Positions 1 through 11,200 of a stretch of 64,000 nucleotides of DNA are shown in pieces (the stretch's first letter is position 1; every line of letters begins with the position of its first letter). The stretch is taken from contig NC_134398.1 of the NCBI RefSeq assembly GCF_050003625.1, forward strand, positions 113,250,145-113,314,144, in the 5' to 3' direction. A program made the translations under genes and the position numbers. This DNA is from Haematobia irritans. Lineage: Eukaryota; Arthropoda; Insecta; Diptera; Muscidae. The notes beneath the pieces were generated by a model. That model saw only the letters and a program-made list of their open reading frames with translations. It did not search any database and was not told where the DNA came from.

Positions 1-485
1 GAAGGTTCAAGTGTAGTTCTGATAATTGGTTGATAGTTTTGCTGCAAGTAGAAGATGCTGATGAGGAATGTGGTAATTCCGAAACAGCTGTACATCCAAC
101 CATCTTGCAGTCTATAGGGCTTTGCCCAAATAAATTTGACAAGCATACTTTTCCTCTGTTGGCTTTAAGCTGAGATCAAAGACAATAATAACGATTGAAA
201 AGAAGCCAACAATAACAAACAAAACGAATTACAAAAAATGAAAAAAAGAAATAGAGATCAGCCATTAGATAGGTTTGTAGATCAATGCCTTTGGTCTTTA
301 AAGACAATTTGTAACAAATGGTATCTGTAACTAGTATTAAAAATCTATATTGTTCAAGTATTTATTCCAGCTTTCGCTCTTTGAGGAACTCATGTTCTAC
401 ATCAAAGAGTCCTGAGCTGACCACGATCACAAATCTATTATTAAAAATTCGCTATTTATACTAAATTGACAAAGAACTGTATGTA
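1..485. other. Unassigned gene-free flank
   Basis: No reading frame or splice pattern that I can support. The first 180 bases have the mixed composition of an old dispersed repeat, perhaps a retroelement 3' end, but I cannot name the family. The rest is A/T-rich with no structure I can see. Confidence 0.3.
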
Positions 486-975
486 TAGTAGTTATGGTCA
501 TCACATTCACATCATAGAAAAGAAAACTGCACAATTAAAGCATGCGTGTTGATTTTCAATTCCATTTATTTTTAATAGAAACCCTTCAAGGCCAATGTAT
601 TTTATTTAGCACCAAACATAGATAATGTAAATCATTTCCCGAGTCAAATTTATCATTTATTTGGATTTTCCAGGTCAAAATTGGATTACAAACAAACAGC
701 ATTTTAAACGCAAATATTTAAAATTCAGTTTTGCACATCAGCTGATTGTTTTCTTTCACTATGATGCTTGTGCCGTTGATGCGTCGTCGCAATTTGTATA
801 GTTTTGGAAGCTTTACTGTCCTTCAATATATATCCACATTTTTCACGCGTCAAATTAAATATTTTTTCTTGATTTTCCGACTTAGAATTCCGTTAGAATA
901 AAAATATTTTAAACCGAAAAAATTAAAATTCATTTTTTGGTTTGATTGGTATCTAGTGATATCGGCAATAGACCA
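486..975. repeat. Dispersed repeat, copy 1 of 2
   Basis: This stretch, beginning GTTATGGTCATCACATTC, recurs in the same orientation at about 3989-4540. The second copy has extra internal bases and lies inside the 3677-4684 inverted-repeat element. This copy is therefore probably the core of a second, older member of that element whose ends have decayed. No coding potential. Confidence 0.6.
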
Positions 976-1238
976 AGAAAATATAAAGACATCGTTTGAC
1001 AATTCATCATAGGGATGCCAGATTTTGAAGAGACAAAAAGAGCACTTTCAGTTTATAAAAAGAGCATATCCAAAAAAAGGGCACACTTTTTTCAAAAAAA
1101 AAATTCCATAATAATTCATTTAAACATAACAAAGGTTCATAACATGGCTGAATAAGGAGGTTGAATCACGATAACAAATTTCAATATGTTGTTTACAATT
1201 TTAAGAAGTCAAAATCAGCTGATAAAAGAATCGCATAA

Positions 1239-1425
1239 TTATTTAGTCATCGCCGACAAGTCGTATCGATCCGACACACTGTAAGATTCTTAACAAACAC
1301 CGACATTCCGTCCGGAATAACTGATAGTCTGTAAAGCGCATTAAGAGCACATTTTGTAAAAAAGAGCACATGTGCTCTTTAATGCGCTTTACAGACTATC
1401 AGTTATTCCGGACGACAGTGCTCGT
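1239..1425. repeat. MITE-like fragment containing a near-perfect hairpin
   Basis: Positions 1239-1340 match 2330-2364 plus 2829-2887 (shared motif CATCGCCGACAAG). Here the repeat continues into a strong inverted repeat: left arm 1310-1351, loop 1352-1370, right arm 1371-1413. The arms differ by a single extra A. The larger setting, 1013-1490, starts GGGATGCCAG and ends next to GCATCCCTGCC, so these may be nested short inverted-repeat elements. Confidence 0.65.
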
Positions 1426-1490
1426 GTCGAACATATTCCATATATTGTGCACATTATAAGTTAAGTCCAAAGGCATAACCGATACTGCTG

Positions 1491-2290
1491 CATCCCTGCC
1501 AACATTTTTTGAATTTGGGGGCGCTTCTGAGAATCCCCACTACGTCGAAAACAATCATACACGACATCAAAAACTCGTCGGAAAAGCGCCGTCACTATTG
1601 AGAAGTTGTACCACGCCAAGTTACTACGAAAAAGTTTCTCATCAGTGCAATTATTAGGTGCCTATTTAGATCAATTTCGAAGGACGCCAATAAGAACCCC
1701 TGCAAACTATCAGAAAAAGTGCATTTTAAGGTAATTGTAGAAGAATCATTGTGGTCAAGTAAAACACGATTATGTAGATGTTTATTTATTTGATAAAACA
1801 TTTATAATTTCTTATAAATATAACATTTTTCGGTTTATCTCATCACATTTAACATAATTTTTTGCATTAATAAAAGAATGATGTTGAGTTTTAAGTAGCA
1901 AGTTACATATTGCAGCGTCTATCAGCCAGTTTGTTTATTTTCGATGGAGACAGCGTGCCTGGAAAAATATTTGAAAAACGATCACTTTATTCTATTTGGA
2001 AAGTCGAAAATTGTTCACCATATACCTTTCACAATTTTAAGCGTAATATCTATGTTTTCAGAACTTTATTTTCGTTTTTATTTAAATAAAATATAACAAG
2101 CTGGTTGCGCTTGGCGTTACACAAAAAATAAAATGGCTCTTCTAACAGTAGTGATGGCAAAATACTGTCATGTACATTTTGTACTTTTTGATATGCTTCC
2201 CCCATCACAGTTCGCGATGGTTGTGGTGACATTTACGAGTCTGTGGTAGCGATGAGGATGAAATGGAACTTTGAAATGCTGGCAGGGATG
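1491..2290. mobile_element. 800-bp terminal-inverted-repeat element (MITE)
   Basis: It begins CATCCCTGCCA and ends TGGCAGGGATG, and the match extends inward (…CATTT). No transposase frame. A target duplication is not obvious. Parts of its inside, for example around 1640-1720 and 2195-2280, match in reverse complement the block at 19187-19340 upstream of mio, so this is a dispersed family rather than a single event. Confidence 0.6.
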
Positions 2291-2317
2291 TTTATGGGAT
2301 CGATAACACATTTACCG

Positions 2318-2887
2318 ATTATTTAGTCATCGCCGACAAGTGGTATCGATCCGACACACTGTAAAGGGCACCTTATACGGTCGGATAAACCCTGCGACGC
2401 AACATGTTGCGGCGACAAATCCGCTAGTATAAGGCCATGTTCGCGTGTTTCGGGCACGTGTAGGCATAAAATCAAAACATTTTTGATTTTTTCCGGTTGG
2501 GAGGCACAAATCTTCACGTGTAAGGGGATGTTCGCCAAACATTGGCAAAAACAAATTTATTTTCATAATTAAAACAAGCATTTCTGCAATTAAATTAATG
2601 AGGGATCGCTAATTCAGCTTAGAATTTTTATTGTTTCTTCCATTTTTACTAAAAAATGGCTTTACACTTAACTTTTCGTCCATCTTCATTGTTTGTGTTT
2701 ATGCTTCTTCTTATTTCTTCATGTTGTTATCCTAATTATTCGTGCAGTGTGAGGGTAAAGCTTGAACGAACACACAACAAATAAGCGAACCTGTGTCGTA
2801 GTGTTTATCCGACCGTCTAAGATCCGCTTAAGATTCTTTACAAACACCGACATTCCGTCCGGAATAACTGATAATCTGTAAACGGCA
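2318..2887. repeat. Second copy of the 1239-1340 repeat, interrupted
   Basis: The CATCGCCGACAAG repeat runs to 2364, is broken by the 464-bp element 2365-2828, and resumes at 2829 with AGATTC…CCGTCCGGAATAACTG. It lacks the right arm of the hairpin seen at 1310-1413. It abuts the 5'-shortened inverted-repeat element that begins near 2882. Confidence 0.65.
2365..2828. mobile_element. 464-bp MITE with TAA target duplication (PIF/Harbinger-type)
   Basis: The ends are inverted: AGGGCACCTTATACGGTCGG on the left, and on the right the complement of AGCGGATCTTAGACGGTCGG. It is flanked by TAA at 2362-2364 and 2829-2831. The related uninterrupted sequence at 1239-1290 reads CACTGTAAGATTC, which is the predicted empty site with one TAA. 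The 3-bp TAA duplication is typical of PIF/Harbinger elements. No transposase gene. Confidence 0.7.
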
Positions 2888-4829
2888 TTCGATATCGAAT
2901 TCATAATCGTATCGAAAAAATTGTCCATACGATTAAAAGTTTGGATCACGGCATTCGATTGAAATTTTATGCAATTTCTCTAGCATTGCCAACAGCAAAA
3001 AACGAAGCAGAACAAAATGAAATGACAAAATTAAGTTAGAGGCACAAAATAGAATGTAGAAAAACATATGTTTTTGAAGATTTCAAAGTAAAAAGTTAAT
3101 TGAATTGTATTATATCTATGAACCTATATCTCTTTTTACATTCCTCCAAATTCCTTCCTAATTGGAGGATGAGATGAATATAAAATAATTCGGCGACAAA
3201 TAAAGAATAAAAGTGCACATTGTTATTGGTGTAAGTACATGGGTTTGAAATGGTGTGCACTGTTAGAAAGTCACCTTTTTGCAGGCGATTTCGGCTGACG
3301 AAGGAGGCGTTCAAATGGAAAATAATTTTTGGTGGTATGTCAACGTCAATTCTATCGCTTTACAATTGTCTGCCGTCTTTTTGCCAGTGGAAGCCTTCAT
3401 CCACTATTCTTACAAGGTGGTCCAGAAGCGTTATGTTGCCACGGAATGGTACGGTCTTGGATATCGATCTAGCATGTGCACTTTATATATGGTTCTTTGC
3501 CAAGCTAGGATGCTCGCTCCCGAACTCGAACTATGACCAATATTTGTTTAACTTTTATTGGAGTTGCATTAGTCCTAAATATTCAAAATATGTTCATTAT
3601 ATGTAAATTTGCTACAAATTAGAAACATTTTGAACTAAAACTAATATATTTACTATTCCTATGAGGCGAAAACAATCGCCCTTATTCCTGAAGTCGCCCT
3701 CGCCGTCGCTTTTTGTCAGTCGCCAATAATTGGTATTCCGTTCGTCGATATATTCTGCTATCGAAGAAAATCGGTATTCCTGGTGTCGCTTTTTTTCGCC
3801 AACATCGTCGCTTTTTGTCGCCTTTAAATTTACCAGCGATGAGTTTAGTGTTTAATTTTTGAAGAAGTTGTTTAGACTTTATTAATCGAACAATTGAAAA
3901 ATAAATGTAAAAAATGGAAATTGGTAATAGGTAAGGTGACTAATCTTCAACAATTACAAAAAAAAAAAAATGGGGAAAAAAAATATAGCAGTTATGGTCA
4001 TCACATTCAAATCATAGAAAAGAACACTGTACAATTAAAGTAAACGTGTTGATTTTCAATTCCATTTATTGTTAATAGAAATCCTTCAAGGCCAATGTAT
4101 TTTATTTAGCACCAAACTTAGGTAACAATTGATGATTCTTGGACACATAATGTCAACGTCGTTCCAATTGTATATGCCGGATGTTGTTATTGTCCTACTG
4201 TAGATATCTAAATCATGTCCCGAGTCAAATTTATCTTTTATTTTGATTTTCCAAGTCAACATTGGATTACAAACAAACAGCATTTTAAACACAAATAATT
4301 AAAATTCAGTTTTTTCTTTCACGATGATCCTTGTGCCATTGATCTCAGCGTCGTTTTGTAGTTTTGGAAGCTTTAACTGTCCTCGAATATATATATCCAC
4401 ATTTTTTCCGCGTCAAATTAAATATTTTTTCTTGATTTTCCGACTTAGAATTGCGTCAGAAATAAAAATATGTTAAACCGAAAAAATTAAAATTCTTTTT
4501 TTGCACATCAGCTGATTGTTTTCTAGTGATATCGGCCTTTATTACCGAGTATTGTAATTGGTACAAAAAGTAATCGTCGCCGTCGCCACTTCGCAGGAAT
4601 ACCAAATGAATGACGAGACGACTTAAAAGCGACAGACGACAAAAAGCGACGGCGAGAGCGAGGACGACTTCAGGAATAAGGGTGAATGTAAAAAACAAGT
4701 GAAAAATGTTTTACAATTGCAATGTACCAATCGAAAAAATTGTCCATCAAAAAAACTCGATTTCCCGTGATCCGAAAAATTTAGATTTCGATCAAAAGTT
4801 CTCGATATCGAATGCCGTGATTAGCCCCC
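2882..4829. mobile_element. Inverted-repeat element, copy 1 (left end lost), carrying a nested insert
   Basis: It matches the complete copy at 14690-15655 from its ACGGCATTCGATATCG part to the right terminus GATTAGCCCCC at 4829. The outer left end (GGGGGCTAATC) is missing. A 1008-bp element (3677-4684) sits inside. Frames across 3096-3606 are not conserved as protein between the two copies, so I treat it as non-coding. Confidence 0.75.
3677..4684. mobile_element. 1008-bp inverted-repeat element with AAT target duplication
   Basis: Terminal repeats: C(G/A)CCCTTATTCCTGAAGTCG on the left and its complement on the right, followed inward by clusters of GTCGCTTTTTGTCG. Flanked by AAT at 3674-3676 and 4685-4687. 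The sister copy at 15490-15510 reads GAAAACAATGTAAAA with no insert, which is the exact empty site. Its core repeats 486-975. It is non-coding and the 3-bp duplication is Harbinger-like. Confidence 0.75.
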
Positions 4830-5131
4830 AGATTTGCCACATAGGAAACTTATATGTGCGAACCATTAGAAAGTCAATCAACACAGAGTGGATAACACAC
4901 AGACCTGTCAAAAACTGACCTTCGTTCTAAAAAGCATATTTACGCAGTAATCCCCCAAAGAATTTTCATGTGAAGTCCAAGATCTTCTGTGAAACTTATA
5001 AGTATATCGTTTTATTAAATGCTTATACAAAAACTAACAAAGTCAAAAAATAATTTCGAATCCGATGTTCTAAGAACATCAACTGATTCTGTTTTAAAAT
5101 TAGTTTCGCGTCTTAAAGTTTACACCAAGTC
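4830..5131. other. Downstream flank / 3' UTR of mio
   Basis: No repeat that I recognise. It probably includes the mio 3' UTR, read from 5131 downward, with an AATAAA signal at 5010-5015. Confidence 0.5.
5010..5015 (-). terminator. mio poly(A) signal
   Basis: AATAAA on the minus strand, about 115 nt after the mio stop codon. This would give a short 3' UTR, which is normal for flies. No transcript evidence is available. Confidence 0.5.
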
Positions 5132-5222
5132 TTATGATAAATCTCTAGCTGCTTCTGGATTTGTAACATCCATGTCGAAACATCTACATGAGCATGACGA
5201 AACTGGGCACTCAGCGTATTGT
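5132..5222 (-). CDS. mio: mio exon 10 (stop codon)
   Basis: Encodes QYAECPVSSCSCRCFDMD and ends PEAARDLS with TAA at 5134-5132. Acceptor CTTTTTAG|ACAATA. The AECPVSSCSCRC motif matches the last zinc cluster of MIOS. Confidence 0.88.
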
Positions 5223-8200
5223 CTAAAAAGGTTGAAAATTTTACATTAATTTCCAAATAAGCACTGGTTGTACAAATATTTTACTTAAACCATTGCATGA
5301 GGTGTTCAGTATGACCACCATGGCGACAGGTTTGACACCAAGAAAACCATTTCGAAAAGGGTTTTGATTGCCAACCAAGGCTTTCGTGGCCCCCTTCTCC
5401 TGTTGGATAAGCATTTAGAGTTGTTCCCATATGTAATAGGCATAAGGAGCAACGTGGCAGTGGTTTACGACAACTGGGACAAGACGAAAGCTATTTATGG
5501 AGAATATCATATTAAAAAAGTCTATTTAAACATTCCTGTGGTTCTGACCTTATTGATATTCGAAGAAACATTACGCATTCGAGCATCTTCTTGTAAAGCG
5601 TTCGATACAGATTTGCCACAGAAATTGCATGACAAATAAACCGTGCGGGGACTTCGTTGTGTTGTTGACCTTAAGTTAGCAATTTTGATTTCTAGTTCTG
5701 CACGTTTTTCCCAGAAACCCCAAGAGTTAAGACAGTCCATATAGCTGAAATGAAAATAGTTTTAATGAATGTTTTCCTTATCTCCAAAGATCTCAATCCT
5801 ACCAATTTATCCAATATTGTATGCGGCTATCATTGAAGAGATCGCGATGGAAATAATTAATTGCAATAAGTGCTACCGTTTGTATGTCGAAGTCTGAATC
5901 CATATAAGCCTGCAATATATTGATGCCATCCTGGGACTCGCCTGTGAGCAGTAGTCCATTTAGATCGCCTTTTTCTATAGATTTTTGTATTTGCAGCTTC
6001 ACATACTCCGAAAGTTTTGATTCCGATAAATATTTGCAAGCAAATCCCATTCGATCAGCTAACGAAATTCCTTCATCCGACTATGAAATAGATATAATAT
6101 GTTAGAGGTTTACAAATTTTAGCTAAATGCCTGATGAAAATCGGGTATATTCTGGATTTCCCTTCACATAGATTTCACCTTTCACTTGGATTTCGCCCCA
6201 ACATTTTTTGGTTGTTCTGTTTCCCGTGAAACAAGATTTTTCCAATTCACCTGCCGAAAAATGAAAATCTGCAAATCATATGATTTGCAGAAGAAAAAGT
6301 AAACAAGTTGTTTACATTGCTGTCATGAACCAAGTATTTTTCAAAGTTTTTGGAAAAATACAAAATGCATGCTTCTTGTTTGCTAATAGTTAATTGTATA
6401 CGAAGAAACTCATTTTCTGAAACACGAATTCACTTTTTTAAGAGTTCAGAGCCGAGCTACTAATTTGAAGATTTAAGACGATGCGCAAAAACTTTTAACG
6501 CCGTTAGAAATAATCTTTATGTTCGCACTAAAATCGATTACAAATGAAATGAATTAATTTTCATCGAATTACAAATTCAAAATTGCCGAATATTTTGCAT
6601 TTTATGCTTTTTTTTTACTACACAAAACAAATAATTTTGTGAAGACGGCGAGAACTCTTAACGCAGTTTATTATACTTGACACATGATGAGCGTTTTTCA
6701 AATGCAATAACTTTTCAGTTTGAGGGTAAATATAATTTTCAACATAAATTCAACTTGACTTGAAACAGCTCATCTTCAATACATCTTCAAATTGTTTGCG
6801 AATTACTTCCAATTTGCCAAAATGTTGATGAAATCTTTCAAAAAGTGTTGAAGATAATATGAGAAAACTTTGACAAAACACTACCCTAAAATGCAACGAA
6901 AAAACCATGCGGTTTTCAATACTTATTTGTGCAACAAAGTTCGTGGTCAATTGGAAGAAATAAAAAAAATTTAGACAAATAACTGAATTTACTCCAAATA
7001 ATTTATAATAATAGGTAAGTGAAAATAAAAAATTAAATAAAACTTTAAGGAAGTCACTAAATGTATGTCTTTGCAGAAAACCAAAATTATGGATTCTACG
7101 TTCTACGATGAAAACATTAAAAAGCTGACCGATGAAAAAGTTGGACAATTGACTGGTTTGTAAACACTTTCGCATTGATAATTCGATTTCCTTCCTGTTG
7201 GTGTCATAAAACAGCATTAACATTTATTAATATACGGGCAATTTGAAATTAGAACGTGCTGGACCGCATGTTAGAATAGATTTCCAGCAGAAGGAATTCA
7301 CAAAATATCCATTTTAAACTGATAATGGGATGTAAATTAAACTGACGATGTGATGCACATTTTCATCCAGAAGTTGTTGATTTTTACAATTTGTTGTTTT
7401 TAACAATTTTAATTGGTTGCACTTTGAAATGTTTCTGGAAACTTTTCTTGTCGATAAGCCACTCATTTCTGATTGGTCAGCTTCTTAATGTTTGCAAGAA
7501 TGTAGCATCCAAAGATTTTAGTTTTCTGCAAAGGGATTTAAATTTAGTGACTTCCCTAAAGTGTTGATTTAATTTTTCATATAGACTTACCAATTATTAT
7601 AAACTATTTGAAGCAGTTCCAGTCAATTGTCCAACTTTTTCATCGGTCAGCTTTTTAATGTTTTCAAGAACGTAGAATCCATAATTTTGGTTTTCTGCAA
7701 GGACATATACATTTAGTGACTTCCTTAAAATTTTATTTAATTTCTTATTTTCACTTACCTATTATTATAAACTATTTGGAGTAAATTCAGTTATATGTCT
7801 AAAATTTTCCAATTTTTTTTATTTCTTCCAATTAACTACGAACTTCGTTGCACAACTAAGTATTGAAAACCACATGGTTTTTTCGTTGCATTTTAGAGTA
7901 GTGTTTTGTCAAAGTTTTTTCCTATTATCTTCAAAACCTTTTCAAAGATTTCATCAACATTTTGGCAAATTGGAAGTAATTCGCAAACAATTTGAAGATG
8001 TATTGAAGATGAGCTGTTTCAAGTCAAGTTGAATTTATGTTGAACATTACATTTACCCTCAAATTGGAAGTAATTCGCAAACAATTTGAAGATGAGCTGT
8101 TTCAAGTCAAGTTGAATTTATGTTGAACATTACATTTACCCTCAAACTGAAAAGTTATTGCAATTGAAAAACGCTCATCCTGTGTTTATTGGGAAGTGGA

Positions 8201-11200
8201 AGGAAAATCTTGGTCAATTTGTGATACATTTTTAAATTTTGTTTTTAAGAGGGTTTTCGCGCTATTTTATCATCCAATACTTATGAAGCATATGGCAGAT
8301 TGAAACTAAATGATTTACTTTGGCATTAAATCCTTCGTTTTGTAAATATTAAAGATTCCACTAAAAAAATTCCGTGCAAAGTTCTTACTAGATACAAATT
8401 GTTGCTGTAAATTAAAAATCAAATTTCCTTTGTGATTGCTAGTGGTTGAATCTTTCGTCAAATACCACGGTTCAGACAATAGATGTACTATATAAGGGGC
8501 CTGTCTCTAAAAGTACGTGGTTAATGATGTACGAAATTTAGGATCCAAAAAATCAAAATGATGATGATGATCTGATTCTACATTGATATTCATTTTGTTC
8601 GTATGGTTGTTAGTCATATACATTTGATTTGATGTAAAGAGGTAAAGAGAAAATTCTCTCAAAATAAAATTTTATATTTGCGCCATTTTTGACTCATTTT
8701 TGGTCAATTGTAGTTTTTTAATTAATTTATAAAACGTGTGGCCCATAAAAGTTCAAATTTTTGGTAAAATTGGAAAATTGTGAAAAGGAAAAAGAAAGAG
8801 AAGGTAAATGTCCTCTTATTTTCTTTTTTGTTCCTATGTAATCTATAATCTATGTAAGGTTTTTCGCCGATTTCAAACAGAGACACTAGTGAGTCACGCT
8901 AAGAATACACATATATTGTTATGGATTGACATGAAAACTTTGATTGAATAGCAAAAGATTGTGCAGTTGAAAAAAAGTAAAATACTTCGGTTATAAAAAA
9001 TGGAGTTAGATATAGTGAGACTCACTTATATTGCTAGTTTAGCTAGGACAGATCTAAATATATCTTTAAAACTAAATTAATAAATTGATGTCATCATAGA
9101 GGATGACATTTTTTCATTTAATTACAATTTCCTTTTAATAATTATTATAATATGGAAATGTAAAATCCCCGGATGGCAACCCGTAAAAACCCCCTAATAC
9201 TGGTATCACCTAAATAAGATCCGATATCGCCCATGTACAACACCAGCCGAACTACAACAATGAAAAGAAATGAGCAAAGTTTGAGCTGTCGAACATACTT
9301 GTCGTTGATCTTCTAATAGTTAGCGTGTTCGCCGTGAACCAATGACGCCCAATTCGTCATGGGTTCAATACCAGTTTCGTTCAACACCAAAAAGACATCT
9401 ACTCTATAATGCTGGATACATTTCTGAGTGTTTAAAAGCTTCTCTAAATGATTTCACCGCTATAAAAGGTTCCCTGTCATAGGACTAAAAACATAGAATC
9501 GTGAGAATCTGGGAAAAATCAGGTTTTTTAGGTGTATTTGCTCAAAAATCTGAGACAATTTCCTAAAGCGTATTGCTTTCATTATTTTAAATTTTTTGCT
9601 TGTTTGTCATACTAAAAAAATTATTTGGCAAATCGCATTTAAAAATAGCTTTCTATTTTTGCTGTTTTGGCAGATTTTTTCTGCTATGTCTACTAAAAAA
9701 TATTTTCTAATTTAACGTGTTGTTATTTTTATTCTATCCCTGGATGCATAATATTGTGTCTCATTCACTTGAAATTCGGCTACAAGGGCTGCACTCATTA
9801 ACAGAGTGAAGTTCAACCTCATGAGATGATAATTGATATCAGTATCAGAACTTAAACTAGTAGTCGTCACTTTTATACAATGTAGATAACACAGTGTCAG
9901 ACTTATTTTAAACAATTTAACATGCACCGATCGACTTTATTAAAGTTTTTTTAGTAACTTATTGTTTTTATGTTTGTTTAGTAAGTCTTAATATTATTAC
10001 CAGCGGCTATTTGTGGCTGGGATGCCCTTAATAGTGTTTTTTACTGTGTTATATTTTTCCTAGCATTAATTGTTGTCATTGTGAAACGTGACATATTAGC
10101 CACGTTTAATGTGTTTATTTGTATAAATAGTGGTGTATTAGTTAAGCATACTTTAAATATTTTTTATGAAATAAGAAAACATTCAGAAAAAAATAATTAC
10201 CAAAACTGCATCGAAATTGTCATTATCTGCTATCAGAAAAGAAAATATCGCCCTTAGATGAGCATCCTGGATTTGCATGTTTGCCAATGATCTCTGATTA
10301 CGCCATGCTGTACTTGTTCGATCCGCATTAAAGCTAGAAAGTGCTATAGCAGCAATACGAAACATGCTAGGATCTTTGGACTGTTCCACCGCTTTGGATA
10401 ATATATCACAGGCTGCAAGAACTTTAAGGTGGAAGACATAAATCATGGCAGCACGACTGAATTCCTTTATAAATTGAAAACAAAATTACTAGTTCTTCAT
10501 CAATATGCTAAGGACATACGAATACTTACCTTATTTTCACATAAGGTATTTATAAAACGGTCCAAATCCTGTTCTGATGCCCAACCACATAACTTCAACG
10601 CCGTATCACGTTGGTCACTTCTGCAAAATAATTGTAATAGAAAAACAAGTAAAGAAAGTCTAAAGTCGGGCAGGGCCGACTATATTATACCCTGCACCAC
10701 CTTGTAGATCTAAATTTTCGATACCATATCACATCCGTCAAATGTGTTGGGTGCTATATATAAAGGTTTGTCCCAAATACATACATACATACATACATAA
10801 ATATCACTCGGTCTGGACAGAATTTGATAGACTTCCACAAAATCTAAAGACTCAAAATTTAAGTCGGCTAATGCACTAGGGTGGAACACAATGTTAGTAA
10901 AAAAATATGGGAAACATTTAAATCTGAAGCAATTTTAACTTCGCAAAAGTTTATTTATGATTTCTCGCTCGACATATATTATTAGAAGTTTAGGAAAATT
11001 AGGGTAGTTTTTAAAACTTTTTGACTAAGCAGAGGCGTTTTTACAAGGAAAATGTTGGTATTTTGAACATTTTTGTCGAAATTAGATAAACATATATAAA
11101 GGGTGATACCGTCAAAATTTGGTCAATATAAACTTGACGTATTTCTTTCAATTTTGCATTTAAAAAACCTGAACACCCCTCATTTTGAAGGTGTGTGTGT

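Noticed and set aside
3096..3606. Conserved frames in the GGGGGCTAATC inverted-repeat element
   Set aside because: The copies at 3.1-3.6 kb and 14.9-15.4 kb differ by frame-shifting indels, so no protein is being kept.
6750..7223. 157-codon minus-strand frame in the intron-6 fold-back
   Set aside because: It follows an inverted-repeat arm, is low-complexity (F/L-rich) and is not maintained in the other arm.
10429..10707. Plus-strand frames over mio exons (also 13727-13945, 5364-5639, 5920-6105)
   Set aside because: They are antisense shadows of mio exons; the minus-strand reading has clear homology and splice sites.
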